This document shows positions 54,682-62,304 of a stretch of DNA of 64,000 nucleotides, piece by piece. A model generated the notes under the pieces. It was not told where the DNA came from and searched no databases. It saw only the letters and a program-made list of their open reading frames with translations. A program made the position numbers and the translations under genes. This stretch comes from Chelativorans salis. Its GTDB lineage: Bacteria > Pseudomonadota > Alphaproteobacteria > Rhizobiales > Rhizobiaceae. Each line of letters opens with the position of its first letter. Within the stretch, counting starts at the first letter, position 1. The stretch spans positions 1 through 64,000 of the forward strand of contig NZ_JAOCZP010000003.1 of assembly GCF_025336525.1 (NCBI RefSeq), read 5' to 3'.

Positions 54682-55113
54682 TCAGGCTGTGGCGATGTAG
54701 GTGCGGATTTCCTCCGCCTCGCGCTCGACCTCCTGGATGCGGCGCTTCACAACGTCGCCGATGGAGACAATACCAGCAAGCCGTCCATCCTTTTCCACCG
54801 GCAAATGGCGGAAGCGGCCCTCGGTCATAATCTGCATGACCTCGTTGACCGTGTGCTCCTCGCGGCAGACCTTGACGCGCGCCGTCATCACTGCCGAGAC
54901 AGGTTTTTCCAGCGCACCCGGCCCCTCGCGGGCAATGACGCGCACGATGTCGCGTTCGGAAAGAATGCCGCTGATGCGGTCGTCACCGGACTTGACCACG
55001 ATCGCGCCGATGCCGCGATCGGCAAGCAAGGCGGCCGCCTCGCCCAGCGTCTTATCGGCGGCGATGGTCACAACATCGCGGCCCTTACTGTCCAAAATGG
55101 CCTTCACCGTCAT
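54682..55113 (-). CDS. Tandem CBS-domain protein
   Basis: A 143-residue protein made of two CBS domains and little else. CBS1 covers about residues 10-65 (GIGAIVVKSGDDRISGILSERDIVR) and CBS2 about residues 75-130 (FRHLPVEKDGRLAGIVSIGDVVK). CBS pairs bind adenosyl ligands such as AMP or ATP and usually regulate attached domains; alone they may act through a partner. The C terminus is a helical tail (RRIQEVEREAEEIRTYI). The ATG at 55111-55113 has GAGGAGG 6 nt upstream. It is downstream of the rhomboid gene on the same strand. Confidence 0.9.
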   Translation of the reverse strand: MTVKAILDSKGRDVVTIAADKTLGEAAALLADRGIGAIVVKSGDDRISGILSERDIVRVIAREGPGALEKPVSAVMTARVKVCREEHTVNEVMQIMTEGRFRHLPVEKDGRLAGIVSIGDVVKRRIQEVEREAEEIRTYIATA

Positions 55114-55205
55114 GGGCATCCTCCTCTTGCAGCAGCGACCCACGCCCCAACGGGTTCTGCGGGAAGGATGTTGCGACGACCTGACGCAGTTTGCAAGGGC
55201 CGGGA

Positions 55206-55931
55206 TCAACCCATTGGACGCCGGTCGAAAAGGCCGATGGCGAAGAATCCGACGAGGAAGCCGCCGATATGCGCCTCCCATGCGATTCGGGGTACGCCAC
55301 CGGCGCCCGAGCCGAGTCCGACGATCAGGTTGACGGCAAACCAGACCGCCAGGAAGACCACCGTCATGCGTGAGCGCAACACCAGCGAGAGCGGCAGGAC
55401 CGGTCCCGTGAACCCCGGCTTTCCGGCACTGCGGTCGATGTGGAAGGCGAACCGCGCCGCTGCCCCCATCATGCCCGACACCGCCCCCGACGCGCCGACC
55501 AGAGGGGCCGCGTCATAGGGGTGGAGGACGAAATGCAGGAAGACGGCCGCGAGCGCCGTCGCACACCACAAAAGCAGGAAGCGCATCGTGCCGATCCGGT
55601 TCGCCAGCGGTGAGCCGAAGGCGGCTAGCCAGATCATATTGACCGCCAGATGCGCTACTCCGCCGTGCAGGAAGGCGTAGGTGAAAGGGCTGACGAGCGC
55701 ATAGACGTCAAGCGGATAGCCTCCCGTGTAGCGCAACGGCAGGAAGGCGAAATGCACGATTACGAGCAAGTCCTCCTGCCGGGTAAGCAAAAAGGCTCGA
55801 ATCAGATGGACGGCCATGCAGATACCGATGAGCGCGGTTACGACACCGGCCAGATTGAAGACCGGCTCGCGGTGGCGGGGCTCTTGCCGGTCCTCCGTTT
55901 CGGCGTCGGTGGGCTTCGTGCCGTCGTCCAT
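55206..55931 (-). CDS. Rhomboid family intramembrane serine protease
   Basis: A 241-residue membrane protein with about six transmembrane helices. The catalytic Ser lies in GASGAVSG (Ser148) and the catalytic His in WEAHIGG (His221), the standard dyad. The HGGVAHLAVNMIWLAAFG segment (residues 89-106) supplies the oxyanion-hole His and Asn. A charged N-terminal tail of about 22 residues precedes the first helix. Substrates are unknown. The CBS protein gene lies 92 nt downstream, suggesting co-transcription. Confidence 0.92.
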   Translation of the reverse strand: MDDGTKPTDAETEDRQEPRHREPVFNLAGVVTALIGICMAVHLIRAFLLTRQEDLLVIVHFAFLPLRYTGGYPLDVYALVSPFTYAFLHGGVAHLAVNMIWLAAFGSPLANRIGTMRFLLLWCATALAAVFLHFVLHPYDAAPLVGASGAVSGMMGAAARFAFHIDRSAGKPGFTGPVLPLSLVLRSRMTVVFLAVWFAVNLIVGLGSGAGGVPRIAWEAHIGGFLVGFFAIGLFDRRPMG

Positions 55932-56124
55932 GCGTCCCGCTTCGGTGAAAGATTCTGATTGTGCGGTACCAGAGATATGCGGAAAACAGAAGCCGCCCAG
56001 CGTTTCCACTGGACGGCTTCCGGCCGAGTCCCCTACCCCGCCATATCCGTTGCAAGCGGCGTGCCATTTCTTTCTTCTTCGGCTTTCCCGGTGCCTTTCC
56101 CCTCCGGCTTCAGCGGCGCAACTA

Positions 56125-56142
56125 TTTGTTAACCCTAACAAA
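56125..56142. promoter_or_regulatory. Perfect 7-bp palindrome, possible operator
   Basis: TTTGTTA (56125-56131), ACCC, TAACAAA (56136-56142). It ends 29 nt upstream of the putative -24 element and contains GTTAAC. Symmetric spaced half-sites of this type suit a dimeric regulator. No regulator can be named. Confidence 0.4.
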
Positions 56143-56171
56143 TCCTTCTCGTGCACAACCTGTCTCAAGGC

Positions 56172-56187
56172 TGGCACGGCACCTGCA
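56172..56187 (+). promoter_or_regulatory. Putative sigma-54 (RpoN) promoter
   Basis: TGGCACG at 56172-56178, a 4-nt spacer, then CTGCA at 56183-56187. The consensus is TGGCACG-N4-TTGC(A/T); one base differs. The invariant GG and GC doublets are 10 nt apart, as required. The predicted start of transcription is near 56198, about 57 nt before the PAS gene. Confidence 0.55.
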
Positions 56188-56254
56188 TCTTGCGCCATGT
56201 AGAGGATCGGAGCGCTGCTCCTGTCCTCCTCTGGGACAGGAACGGAATTTCACG

Positions 56255-56902
56255 ATGGGACCGGTAGGCATGAATCAGGACGGATCGATGGCGCTGTTCC
56301 AATATTGGAACAGGCTGCGCGGCAACCGCCCCGCCCCGCGGCGCAGCGAAATTGAGCCAGCCGACATCAAGGCTCTCCTGCCCGACACATTCATTCTTGA
56401 GTGCGACGCACGCGCCGCACCGGTCTTCCGCCTCGCCGGCACGCGGCTGTGCGCGACTTACGGCAAGGAGCTCAAGGGGCATTCCTTCGCCTCCCTCTGG
56501 AGCGAAAGGGATCAGCCGGCGGTCAGTCGCCTCGTGCGCCACGCGCTGGATGAAAAGGCGGTAGCCCTGATCGCCTTCGAGGGCTTGAGCCGCGAAGGCC
56601 GCATCAACAGCTTCGAGCTCATCGTCCTGCCGCTCGAGGGCGGTCGCCAGAGCGTGCGCGCACTGGGGGCGGTGCAGCCGCTGATGAACCCGTTCTGGCT
56701 CGGCGCCGACCCGATCGTCGAAAATCGTGTCGAAAGCTTCAGCCTGACCGACCCGGACCACGAGCTCCAGTTTCTGAAGAACAGGCCCACCATGCCGGTC
56801 CCCCCGCTGGCGCCTGAAGGCGATGCGCTGGCATCGCGGTTGGACGAGGGCGGGCGGCGTATCCGTCATCTCGTGGTCTTTCAGGGCGGACGGCGTGCCT
56901 AG
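56255..56902 (+). CDS. PAS-domain protein (PAS_5 / PF07310 type)
   Basis: A 215-residue soluble protein. The PAS_5-type domain is recognised by LFQYWNRLRGNRPAPRRSEIEPADIKALLPDTFILE and FRLAGTRLCATYGKELKGHSFASLW; it spans about residues 10-170. The remaining C-terminal tail is not a recognised output domain, so it may act by binding a partner. Its ligand is unknown. Two start codons are possible (56255 and 56270); the first follows AGGAACGG. It faces a PilZ protein 146 nt downstream in the same direction, and a sigma-54-type promoter lies upstream. Confidence 0.87.
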   Translation: MGPVGMNQDGSMALFQYWNRLRGNRPAPRRSEIEPADIKALLPDTFILECDARAAPVFRLAGTRLCATYGKELKGHSFASLWSERDQPAVSRLVRHALDEKAVALIAFEGLSREGRINSFELIVLPLEGGRQSVRALGAVQPLMNPFWLGADPIVENRVESFSLTDPDHELQFLKNRPTMPVPPLAPEGDALASRLDEGGRRIRHLVVFQGGRRA

Positions 56903-57047
56903 ATTTAAGGACCTGGAGCCTAGATTGTGCATCCAAAACGGATGCGCCGCTCTCCAGGCCCGCCTTACCCGTTGTTAACACTTAGGGCATAGCGTCTTCG
57001 GTATTATCGGCCGACTTGCCTCTCGGGCGGCCGGAAAGGCGAAAGCG

Positions 57048-57659
57048 ATGACGATGCCCGCGGCTATAAACCCGATCTCTCCAGGTGCCGAAAGAAGAGA
57101 CTTTCAGCGCGTGAAAGTGACAGTTTACGGCCGCTATATGTTGCAGGACCGTTCCGAGTATCCCTGCCGGGTCACGGAGATGTCGCCGGGAAACGCGGCA
57201 CTGGCCGCCGCGCGGGCCGGCCGTCCGGGTGAGCGGGTCGTCGCCTATCTCGACCATATCGGCCGCATTGAAGGTCGCATCACGCGCCTTCTGGATGACG
57301 GCTTCGCGATGACCATCACAGCCTCGGAAAGAAAGCGCGACAAGCTTGCCGCGCAGCTTACCTGGCTTGCCAACCGACACGAATTGGACTTGCCGGAGGA
57401 TCGCCGGCACGAGCGCATCACACCGCGCAATCCGATCAGCGCTTTGCGCATGCCGGACGGGAGCGAGCACTCGTGCCGCGTTGTCGACCTTTCCCTATCG
57501 GGTGCGGCGATCGAGATCGACGTCAAGCCGGAGATCGGCGCGGAAGTTTACCTCGCTGCCATGCGCAGCCGGGTGGTACGCCACTTCGATGACGGCATCG
57601 CGATCGAGTTCGCCGTCGTCCAGGAGCAGAACGCGCTCAGGGCCAAATTCTCGAACTGA
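57048..57659 (+). CDS. Protein with two PilZ domains (predicted c-di-GMP receptor)
   Basis: A 203-residue protein. PilZ domain 1 begins ERRDFQRVKV (residues 15-24) and domain 2 RRHERITPRNPI (119-130). The c-di-GMP-binding DxSxxG motif is intact in domain 2 (DLSLSG, 147-152) but altered in domain 1 (EMSPGN, 44-49), so only the second is likely to bind the nucleotide. Typical outputs are motility, exopolysaccharide or cell-cycle control. It lies between the PAS gene and the cysteine peptidase on the same strand. Confidence 0.85.
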   Translation: MTMPAAINPISPGAERRDFQRVKVTVYGRYMLQDRSEYPCRVTEMSPGNAALAAARAGRPGERVVAYLDHIGRIEGRITRLLDDGFAMTITASERKRDKLAAQLTWLANRHELDLPEDRRHERITPRNPISALRMPDGSEHSCRVVDLSLSGAAIEIDVKPEIGAEVYLAAMRSRVVRHFDDGIAIEFAVVQEQNALRAKFSN

Positions 57660-57933
57660 GAACTTCTGCCGGTTCGGGTCAGCTAAGCAAATGAAGCCCA
57701 TGCCGTCCCGCGCGGCCGCACTGCCGCGTCTTCTCGGAAAGCGCTCTCCTTCCTTCATCCAATGCCCGGTGAGCGGGCGGGCGTTCATGCTTAATATCGG
57801 GTATAGGTAATTGGTGCGATTTTATACTTTGAACGTTACCACAAAGCAGAAAATTTGAGCTTATTTATACTTCCGGTCTTTGCCGGGAATAAATCGGAAC
57901 CTGTCATTGTCTCTCTGAACGGGGAGACGAACA

Positions 57934-58548
57934 ATGGTAACGACAAAACGGGTTCCGCTTCTGGCGGTCGCGGCGGTTCTGCTTGCTTCTTTGACGGGGG
58001 GTGCCGAGGCGGCTTCCGACATCATGCCGACCGGTGGGCGGGCTACGCAGCCGGTCGGCCACTATGAATTCTGTCAGCGGCAGCCGGCCGAATGCGGTCG
58101 CACGGCGTTCAATGCCGCACCTGTGGAACTGACGCGCAGTCTGTGGGCAAGGCTGATCGAGATCAACAACACGGTCAACGGCTCCGTCGTCCCGCGCACC
58201 GACGTGGAGCTGTGGGGCATCGAGGAGCATTGGTCCTATCCCGACCTTTACGGCGATTGCGAGGACTACGTGCTGGAAAAGCGCCGGCTTCTTATGGAAG
58301 CAGGCGTGCCGGCCGCCAACCTGCTCATCACCGTGGTGCGCCAGCCGAACGGTGACGGCCATGCGGTGCTGACGATCAGCACCAGCATGGGCGATTTCAT
58401 TCTCGACAATCTGGAGCCGCGCGTCCTCGCCTGGTCGGAAACCGACTATCAGTATCTGAAGCGCCAGTCGGCGCGCCACGCGGGTCAATGGGTCTCCATC
58501 CATGACGGGCGTGCCGTGGCTGTCGGCAGCGTCTCGTCTAACCGCTGA
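57934..58548 (+). CDS. Periplasmic transglutaminase-like cysteine peptidase (BTLCP family)
   Basis: A 204-residue exported protein of the bacterial transglutaminase-like cysteine peptidase family, to which LapG also belongs. The signal peptide ends near AEA (about residue 26). The catalytic triad is visible: Cys109 in GDCEDYVLEKR, His143 in DGHAVL and Asp158 in ILDNLEP. LapG cleaves surface adhesins under control of the c-di-GMP receptor LapD, but no LapD or large adhesin is in the window, so the substrate is unknown. GGGGAGA precedes the ATG. A strong terminator follows. Confidence 0.9.
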   Translation: MVTTKRVPLLAVAAVLLASLTGGAEAASDIMPTGGRATQPVGHYEFCQRQPAECGRTAFNAAPVELTRSLWARLIEINNTVNGSVVPRTDVELWGIEEHWSYPDLYGDCEDYVLEKRRLLMEAGVPAANLLITVVRQPNGDGHAVLTISTSMGDFILDNLEPRVLAWSETDYQYLKRQSARHAGQWVSIHDGRAVAVGSVSSNR

Positions 58549-58601
58549 ACATAGGGAAACCCGGTCGAGTCCCCACCTCCCCGTCCCCAACGACCGGGTT
58601 A

Positions 58602-58640
58602 GGAGCCGGCCCTCCCCTGGGCCGGCTCCGCTTTTTTTTT
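58602..58640 (+). terminator. Rho-independent terminator after the cysteine peptidase
   Basis: An 11-bp stem, ggagccggccc (58602-58612) with gggccggctcc (58619-58629), loop of 6 nt, followed by GC and nine T. It is the strongest terminator in the window. Confidence 0.93.
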
Positions 58641-58657
58641 CAGCGGATGAGATCGGA

Positions 58658-59185
58658 TCAGGCGGGCTTAAGGCCGCGGCGGAAGCGCTTGGCGTTTTCG
58701 ACATAGTGGGCGGCGGAGGCGCGCAGCATGGCCACCGCTTCTTCGTCGATTTCACGCACGGCCCTGGCCGGCGCGCCGACGATCAGCGAACGATCCGGGA
58801 ATATCTTACCTTCGGTCACCAGCGCGCCGGCGCCGACGAGGCAGTCATTGCCGATTTGCGCCCCGTTGAGCACGATGGCGCCCATGCCGATCAGCGTGTT
58901 ATCGCCGATGGTGCAGCCGTGCAGGATGGCCCTGTGGCCAATGGTGCAGCCGCGCCCGACGGTAAGCGGAAAGCCCATATCCGTGTGCATGACCGTCTGC
59001 TCCTGCACATTGGTGTCGTCGCCTATGAGGATCGGCTCATTGTCGCCGCGCAATACGGCGCCGAACCAGACGCCGACGTTGCGGCCGATGTGAAGCCGGC
59101 CGATGAGTGTCGCGTCGGGCGCCACCCAGCCGGTTTGCTCGTCCGTGAACTCGGGGTTTTCTCCATCGAGCGCGTAGATCGGCAT
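58658..59185 (-). CDS. Gamma-class carbonic anhydrase family protein
   Basis: A 175-residue left-handed beta-helix protein of hexapeptide repeats (for example [47 protein letters not shown]). The zinc-ligand His residues are in [13 protein letters not shown]. Related proteins include gamma carbonic anhydrases and YrdA/PaaY-type proteins, so enzymatic activity is plausible but not certain. The N terminus [13 protein letters not shown] is normal. GGAGA lies upstream of the ATG. It is convergent with the cysteine peptidase gene. Confidence 0.92.
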   Translation of the reverse strand: MPIYALDGENPEFTDEQTGWVAPDATLIGRLHIGRNVGVWFGAVLRGDNEPILIGDDTNVQEQTVMHTDMGFPLTVGRGCTIGHRAILHGCTIGDNTLIGMGAIVLNGAQIGNDCLVGAGALVTEGKIFPDRSLIVGAPARAVREIDEEAVAMLRASAAHYVENAKRFRRGLKPA

Positions 59186-59325
59186 GGCTGCGGGTCTCCT
59201 TTGGCGGGGCGGCGGGAGGATAGGCCCGGCCCGGCACTCCCTGCAAGCCCGTGGGGAAGGACTTCTTTACCTGCCGTTTACCGTAACAACGCAATGGTTT
59301 TTTGCGTTTCTTCAGGAGGTTCTCC

Positions 59326-60063
59326 GTGCAGGCTCGGTCGTCAACATTTCCCGGTTTCGCCGATATCGCGCCGCGCCGCGCGACACCACTCTCCCACCTG
59401 CTTTACGCACTCCTGGCACTCGCGCTCCTCTCGCTGGCCATCGGGATTGGCGGAAAGTGGTTGGGCCGCACCATCGTGCCCGCAGGCCATACCGATTCTC
59501 GGCAGGAGCGCGAGATCGTCGTCGGCAACAACGTCTTCCTCGTGCCGGAGAATGTCATCCGCTTCGAACGGATGCGCAGGGACGGTGTCCAGAGCCGGCT
59601 CGACCTTTACCTGCGCTGGCCCGATATGGAGGGCTATACGCTTGCGGCCCAAGACGATTTCAACCATTCAAGCGAGAAAAGGTCGATTGTCTTCATATCG
59701 TTCGAGCCACGTGCCTTCTCGCGTGACATGAGCGGCCGACTGGAGCCGATCTATCGCCACCTGCTCACGCCTGGCGCGCGGAATGGCCCGGCCGGCCTCA
59801 AGCTCCATGGCTTCAAGGAAGAAGCAGGGTTTGTGGACGAGGTCCTGGTAGTCGGCGAGCGGGAGCCGGAGGCGCCATTCGTGGCCCGATGCCTCACCGG
59901 TGCGATGGCGACGCAGTCGCTGGCGCCTTGCGAGAGGGACATCAATTTCGGCGACGGTCTCAGCCTTGTCTATCGCTTTCCCGAATCCCTGCTGGGCGAG
60001 TGGCGGAATCTAGACAGGGCGATGCTGGCGAAGGCGGAAGCTTTGTTGCAAACAGTCGACTAA
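59326..60063 (+). CDS. Hypothetical membrane-anchored protein, 245 residues
   Basis: No family is recognised. One transmembrane helix (LLYALLALALLSLAIGIGGKWLG, about residues 26-48) follows a cytoplasmic basic N terminus; the rest should be periplasmic. That part is rich in charged segments, including VGNNVFLVPENVIRFERMRRDGVQ and RSIVFISFEPRAFSRD, and has a pair of Cys (RCLTGAMATQSLAPCERD) that may form a disulfide. The GTG at 59326 is chosen because CAGGAGG lies 6 nt upstream. A palindromic repeat follows. Confidence 0.72.
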   Translation: MQARSSTFPGFADIAPRRATPLSHLLYALLALALLSLAIGIGGKWLGRTIVPAGHTDSRQEREIVVGNNVFLVPENVIRFERMRRDGVQSRLDLYLRWPDMEGYTLAAQDDFNHSSEKRSIVFISFEPRAFSRDMSGRLEPIYRHLLTPGARNGPAGLKLHGFKEEAGFVDEVLVVGEREPEAPFVARCLTGAMATQSLAPCERDINFGDGLSLVYRFPESLLGEWRNLDRAMLAKAEALLQTVD

Positions 60064-60165
60064 ACAATTCCAGGAAACGTGAAAGCCGGTCTTGCACCGG
60101 AATTACAAGGCAACGGGTTGGATCGGGTTCATCGATTCTGTAAATCGACCCGATCCAAGGGTAGA
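60064..60165. repeat. Two-hairpin intergenic repeat, copy C (degenerate)
   Basis: It has the same order as copy A: a core hairpin caattccagg (60065-60074) with ccggaatta (60098-60105), then ggatcgggt (60120-60128) with acccgatcc (60148-60156). The core differs from A and B at several positions but preserves the shape, which suggests selection on structure or independent decay. Confidence 0.7.
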
Positions 60166-60177
60166 GCCCGGCCGCAT

Positions 60178-60387
60178 CTACTCCAGGTCGATGTCGAGGA
60201 TGGCCATCGAGAAATTGTAGGACAGCTCGCCCTCGTCTTCGTCCCGGAAAATGATGCCGAGAAACTCGTCACCGACATAGAGCTCGCAGGAATCCTCCTT
60301 GCGCGGCCGCGCCTTGACGCTCAAGGTCGGGTTGTTGAAGGTGCGCTTGAAATAGGCGTCGAGCTTTCTGATTTCTTCCGGCTTCAC
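60178..60387 (-). CDS. DUF3126 family protein
   Basis: A 69-residue protein recognised by MKPEEIRKLDAYFKRTFNNP, the middle VYLG-type segment CELYVGDEFLGIIFRDEDEGE and the ending LSYNFSMAILDIDL. The whole family is short and found mainly in alphaproteobacteria, with no known function. It starts with a GTG preceded by GGAGAAG. The serine acetyltransferase gene lies 114 nt upstream in the same direction. Confidence 0.9.
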   Translation of the reverse strand: MKPEEIRKLDAYFKRTFNNPTLSVKARPRKEDSCELYVGDEFLGIIFRDEDEGELSYNFSMAILDIDLE

Positions 60388-60500
60388 AAACTTCTCCGCT
60401 GGCTGTTCTTTTCGCCGCCAGCGCTTCTGGCATGGCGGCGACGCGGCTGTAAACCCTCAAACGGTAAAGGGCGAGCCGAAAGAAGCGCGGGAACGTCCGC

Positions 60501-61319
60501 CTATTCCTGCCGCAGGAGCTGGTCCATGGCCCGCGACGGCTCCTCGCAACCGGCCTCGCCGATGATGCGGGCGGGTACGCCGGCGACCGTTTTGTTCGGC
60601 GGAACGGGCTTGACCACGACCGAGCCGGCGGCGACCTTCGTGCAATGGCCGATCTCGATGTTGCCGAGGATCTTGGCGCCGGCGCCGATCAGAACGCCGT
60701 GGCGGATCTTTGGATGGCGGTCGCCCATCTCCTTGCCGGTGCCGCCGAGGGTCACACCCTGCAGGATGGAGACGTTGTCCTCGACCTCCGCCGTCTCTCC
60801 GACGACGAGGCCCGTCGCATGGTCGAGGAATATGCCCTTGCCGATCTTCGCCGCCGGGTTGATGTCGGTCTGGAACACTGCCGAAGAGCGGCTTTGCAGG
60901 TAGAGCGCGAAGTCACGGCGGCCCTTCCGCCACAGCCAGTGGGCCAGACGGTGCGTCTGGATGGCGTGGAAACCCTTGAAATAGAGCACCGGCATGATGA
61001 AGCGGTCGCAGGCGGGGTCGCGGTCGTAGTAGGCTTGGACGTCGACGCGCACGACCGCGCTCCAGTCCGGTTCGTCCTCCCACATAGCCTGGAAGGTCTG
61101 GCGGATGAGGTCGGCGCCGAGGTCGGGATGGTCTAGCCGTTCGGCGACCCGGTGGATGACAGCGTCCTCGAGCGAGGCGTGATTGAGCACCGTAGCATAG
61201 AGGAATGCGGCCAACAGGGGATCGTTGTCGACGGCCGCCTTTGCCTCGGCGCGGACCTCGGACCAGATGGGATCGACATGCTGTGGCGCGTCGGTGCGTA
61301 CGGCATTTCTGGCCGTCAT
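60501..61319 (-). CDS. cysE: Serine O-acetyltransferase
   Basis: A 272-residue enzyme that makes O-acetylserine, the precursor of cysteine. The N-terminal helical domain (about residues 15-140) contains RADVQAYYDRDPAC and HAIQTHRLAHWLW. The catalytic left-handed beta-helix carries DHATGLVVGETAEVEDNVSILQGVTLGGTGKEMGDRHPKIRHGV, with the active-site Asp and two His. The C-terminal tail is complete. The ATG follows GGGGAG. The gene is co-directional with DUF3126. Confidence 0.95.
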   Translation of the reverse strand: MTARNAVRTDAPQHVDPIWSEVRAEAKAAVDNDPLLAAFLYATVLNHASLEDAVIHRVAERLDHPDLGADLIRQTFQAMWEDEPDWSAVVRVDVQAYYDRDPACDRFIMPVLYFKGFHAIQTHRLAHWLWRKGRRDFALYLQSRSSAVFQTDINPAAKIGKGIFLDHATGLVVGETAEVEDNVSILQGVTLGGTGKEMGDRHPKIRHGVLIGAGAKILGNIEIGHCTKVAAGSVVVKPVPPNKTVAGVPARIIGEAGCEEPSRAMDQLLRQE

Positions 61320-61434
61320 GAGCTTTCTCCCCTGCTGCGGGTGCGTTCAGGCTGGCCAACATAAGGCACAAGTGCGGCCGATTGAACTGCAAAATGCTTG
61401 AACAATGGTCAAGGAGAATTGATCACCGGTCGGA

Positions 61435-62304
61435 TCAAGCAGCCTTGTTGCCGGTGAGGAAGTCGAGAACGGCGCGGGAGAAGACGTCGTTGCGGTCGCC
61501 GGCGACCATATGGCCGGCGCCGCCGACGTCGACATAGGAGGCAGAAGGCGTGCGCTCGACGAATTCGCGGGCGTAGGCCTCGTGGACGAGCTCCGACTGG
61601 ACGCCACGCACGAGGAGGACGGGCAGCATGAGGCGGGGCAGCGCGTCGAAAATTGTCTGCATCAGCGCATCGGCACCGACATTGATGTTGTGCGCGCCCT
61701 TGATGAAGGCCGGATCCCAGTGCCAGCGGTAGCGGCCGTCGGCGTCGAGGCGCAGGTTCTTGCGCAGGCCCTCCAGCGAGCGCGGACGGCGGCGATGCGG
61801 CAGATAGGCCGTAATGGCGTCGGCAGCCTCTTCCAAGGTCGAAAACCCCTCCTCCATACGGGCGCCCATGAAGCCTTGGATGTGGGCCACGCCTTCGGGG
61901 TCCATGCGCGGGGTGATATCGACCAGGATGAGGGATTCGAGCAGATCTTCATCGTCTGTCTGAGCTGCGAGCGAGGCCAGCCCGCCGAGCGAGGCGCCGA
62001 CGGCGGAGGGCCGGGCGTGGAAGCGCTCGGCGACCTGGCGGGCAACAGCGGCCATGTCTTGAGCAAAATGCGCGAAGGTGTAGTTGCCGCTTTCAACCCA
62101 GGCGCTTTCGCCGTGGCCGCGCTGGTCGACGGCGATCGCCCGCATGCCGCGTTCGGCGATGCTGCGGGCGGTGGCGTCCCAGGCGCGCCGTGTCTGGCCG
62201 CCGCCGTGCAGGAAGATGACCGGGTGGCCGCCGCCGTCCCACAGCGTGGCGGCGAGGCGGTTACCCTCGGCGCCGGTGAAAGCGATCTCCCGCGGAGCGT
62301 TCAC
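61435..62304 (-). CDS. Alpha/beta hydrolase
   Basis: A 289-residue alpha/beta-hydrolase-fold enzyme. The nucleophile elbow is AVGASLGGLASL (Ser in G-x-S-x-G near residue 103). The HGGGQTRRAWDATARSI oxyanion region is near residue 34, and the catalytic His is in GAGHMVAGD near the C terminus. The acid residue is probably the Asp of RIDGVQ-type loops and could not be fixed. Substrate is unknown. It starts at a GTG that overlaps the upstream hydrolase stop by 4 nt (GTGA). Confidence 0.88.
   Translation of the reverse strand: MNAPREIAFTGAEGNRLAATLWDGGGHPVIFLHGGGQTRRAWDATARSIAERGMRAIAVDQRGHGESAWVESGNYTFAHFAQDMAAVARQVAERFHARPSAVGASLGGLASLAAQTDDEDLLESLILVDITPRMDPEGVAHIQGFMGARMEEGFSTLEEAADAITAYLPHRRRPRSLEGLRKNLRLDADGRYRWHWDPAFIKGAHNINVGADALMQTIFDALPRLMLPVLLVRGVQSELVHEAYAREFVERTPSASYVDVGGAGHMVAGDRNDVFSRAVLDFLTGNKAA

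Larger units (their letters stand above)
55932..56254. other. Divergent regulatory region of the rhomboid and PAS genes
   Basis: A 323-nt region with no supported gene. It holds a perfect palindrome at 56125-56142 and a sigma-54-like promoter at 56172-56187 (both listed separately), oriented toward the PAS gene. Nothing equally clear was seen for the rhomboid gene. Confidence 0.6.
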
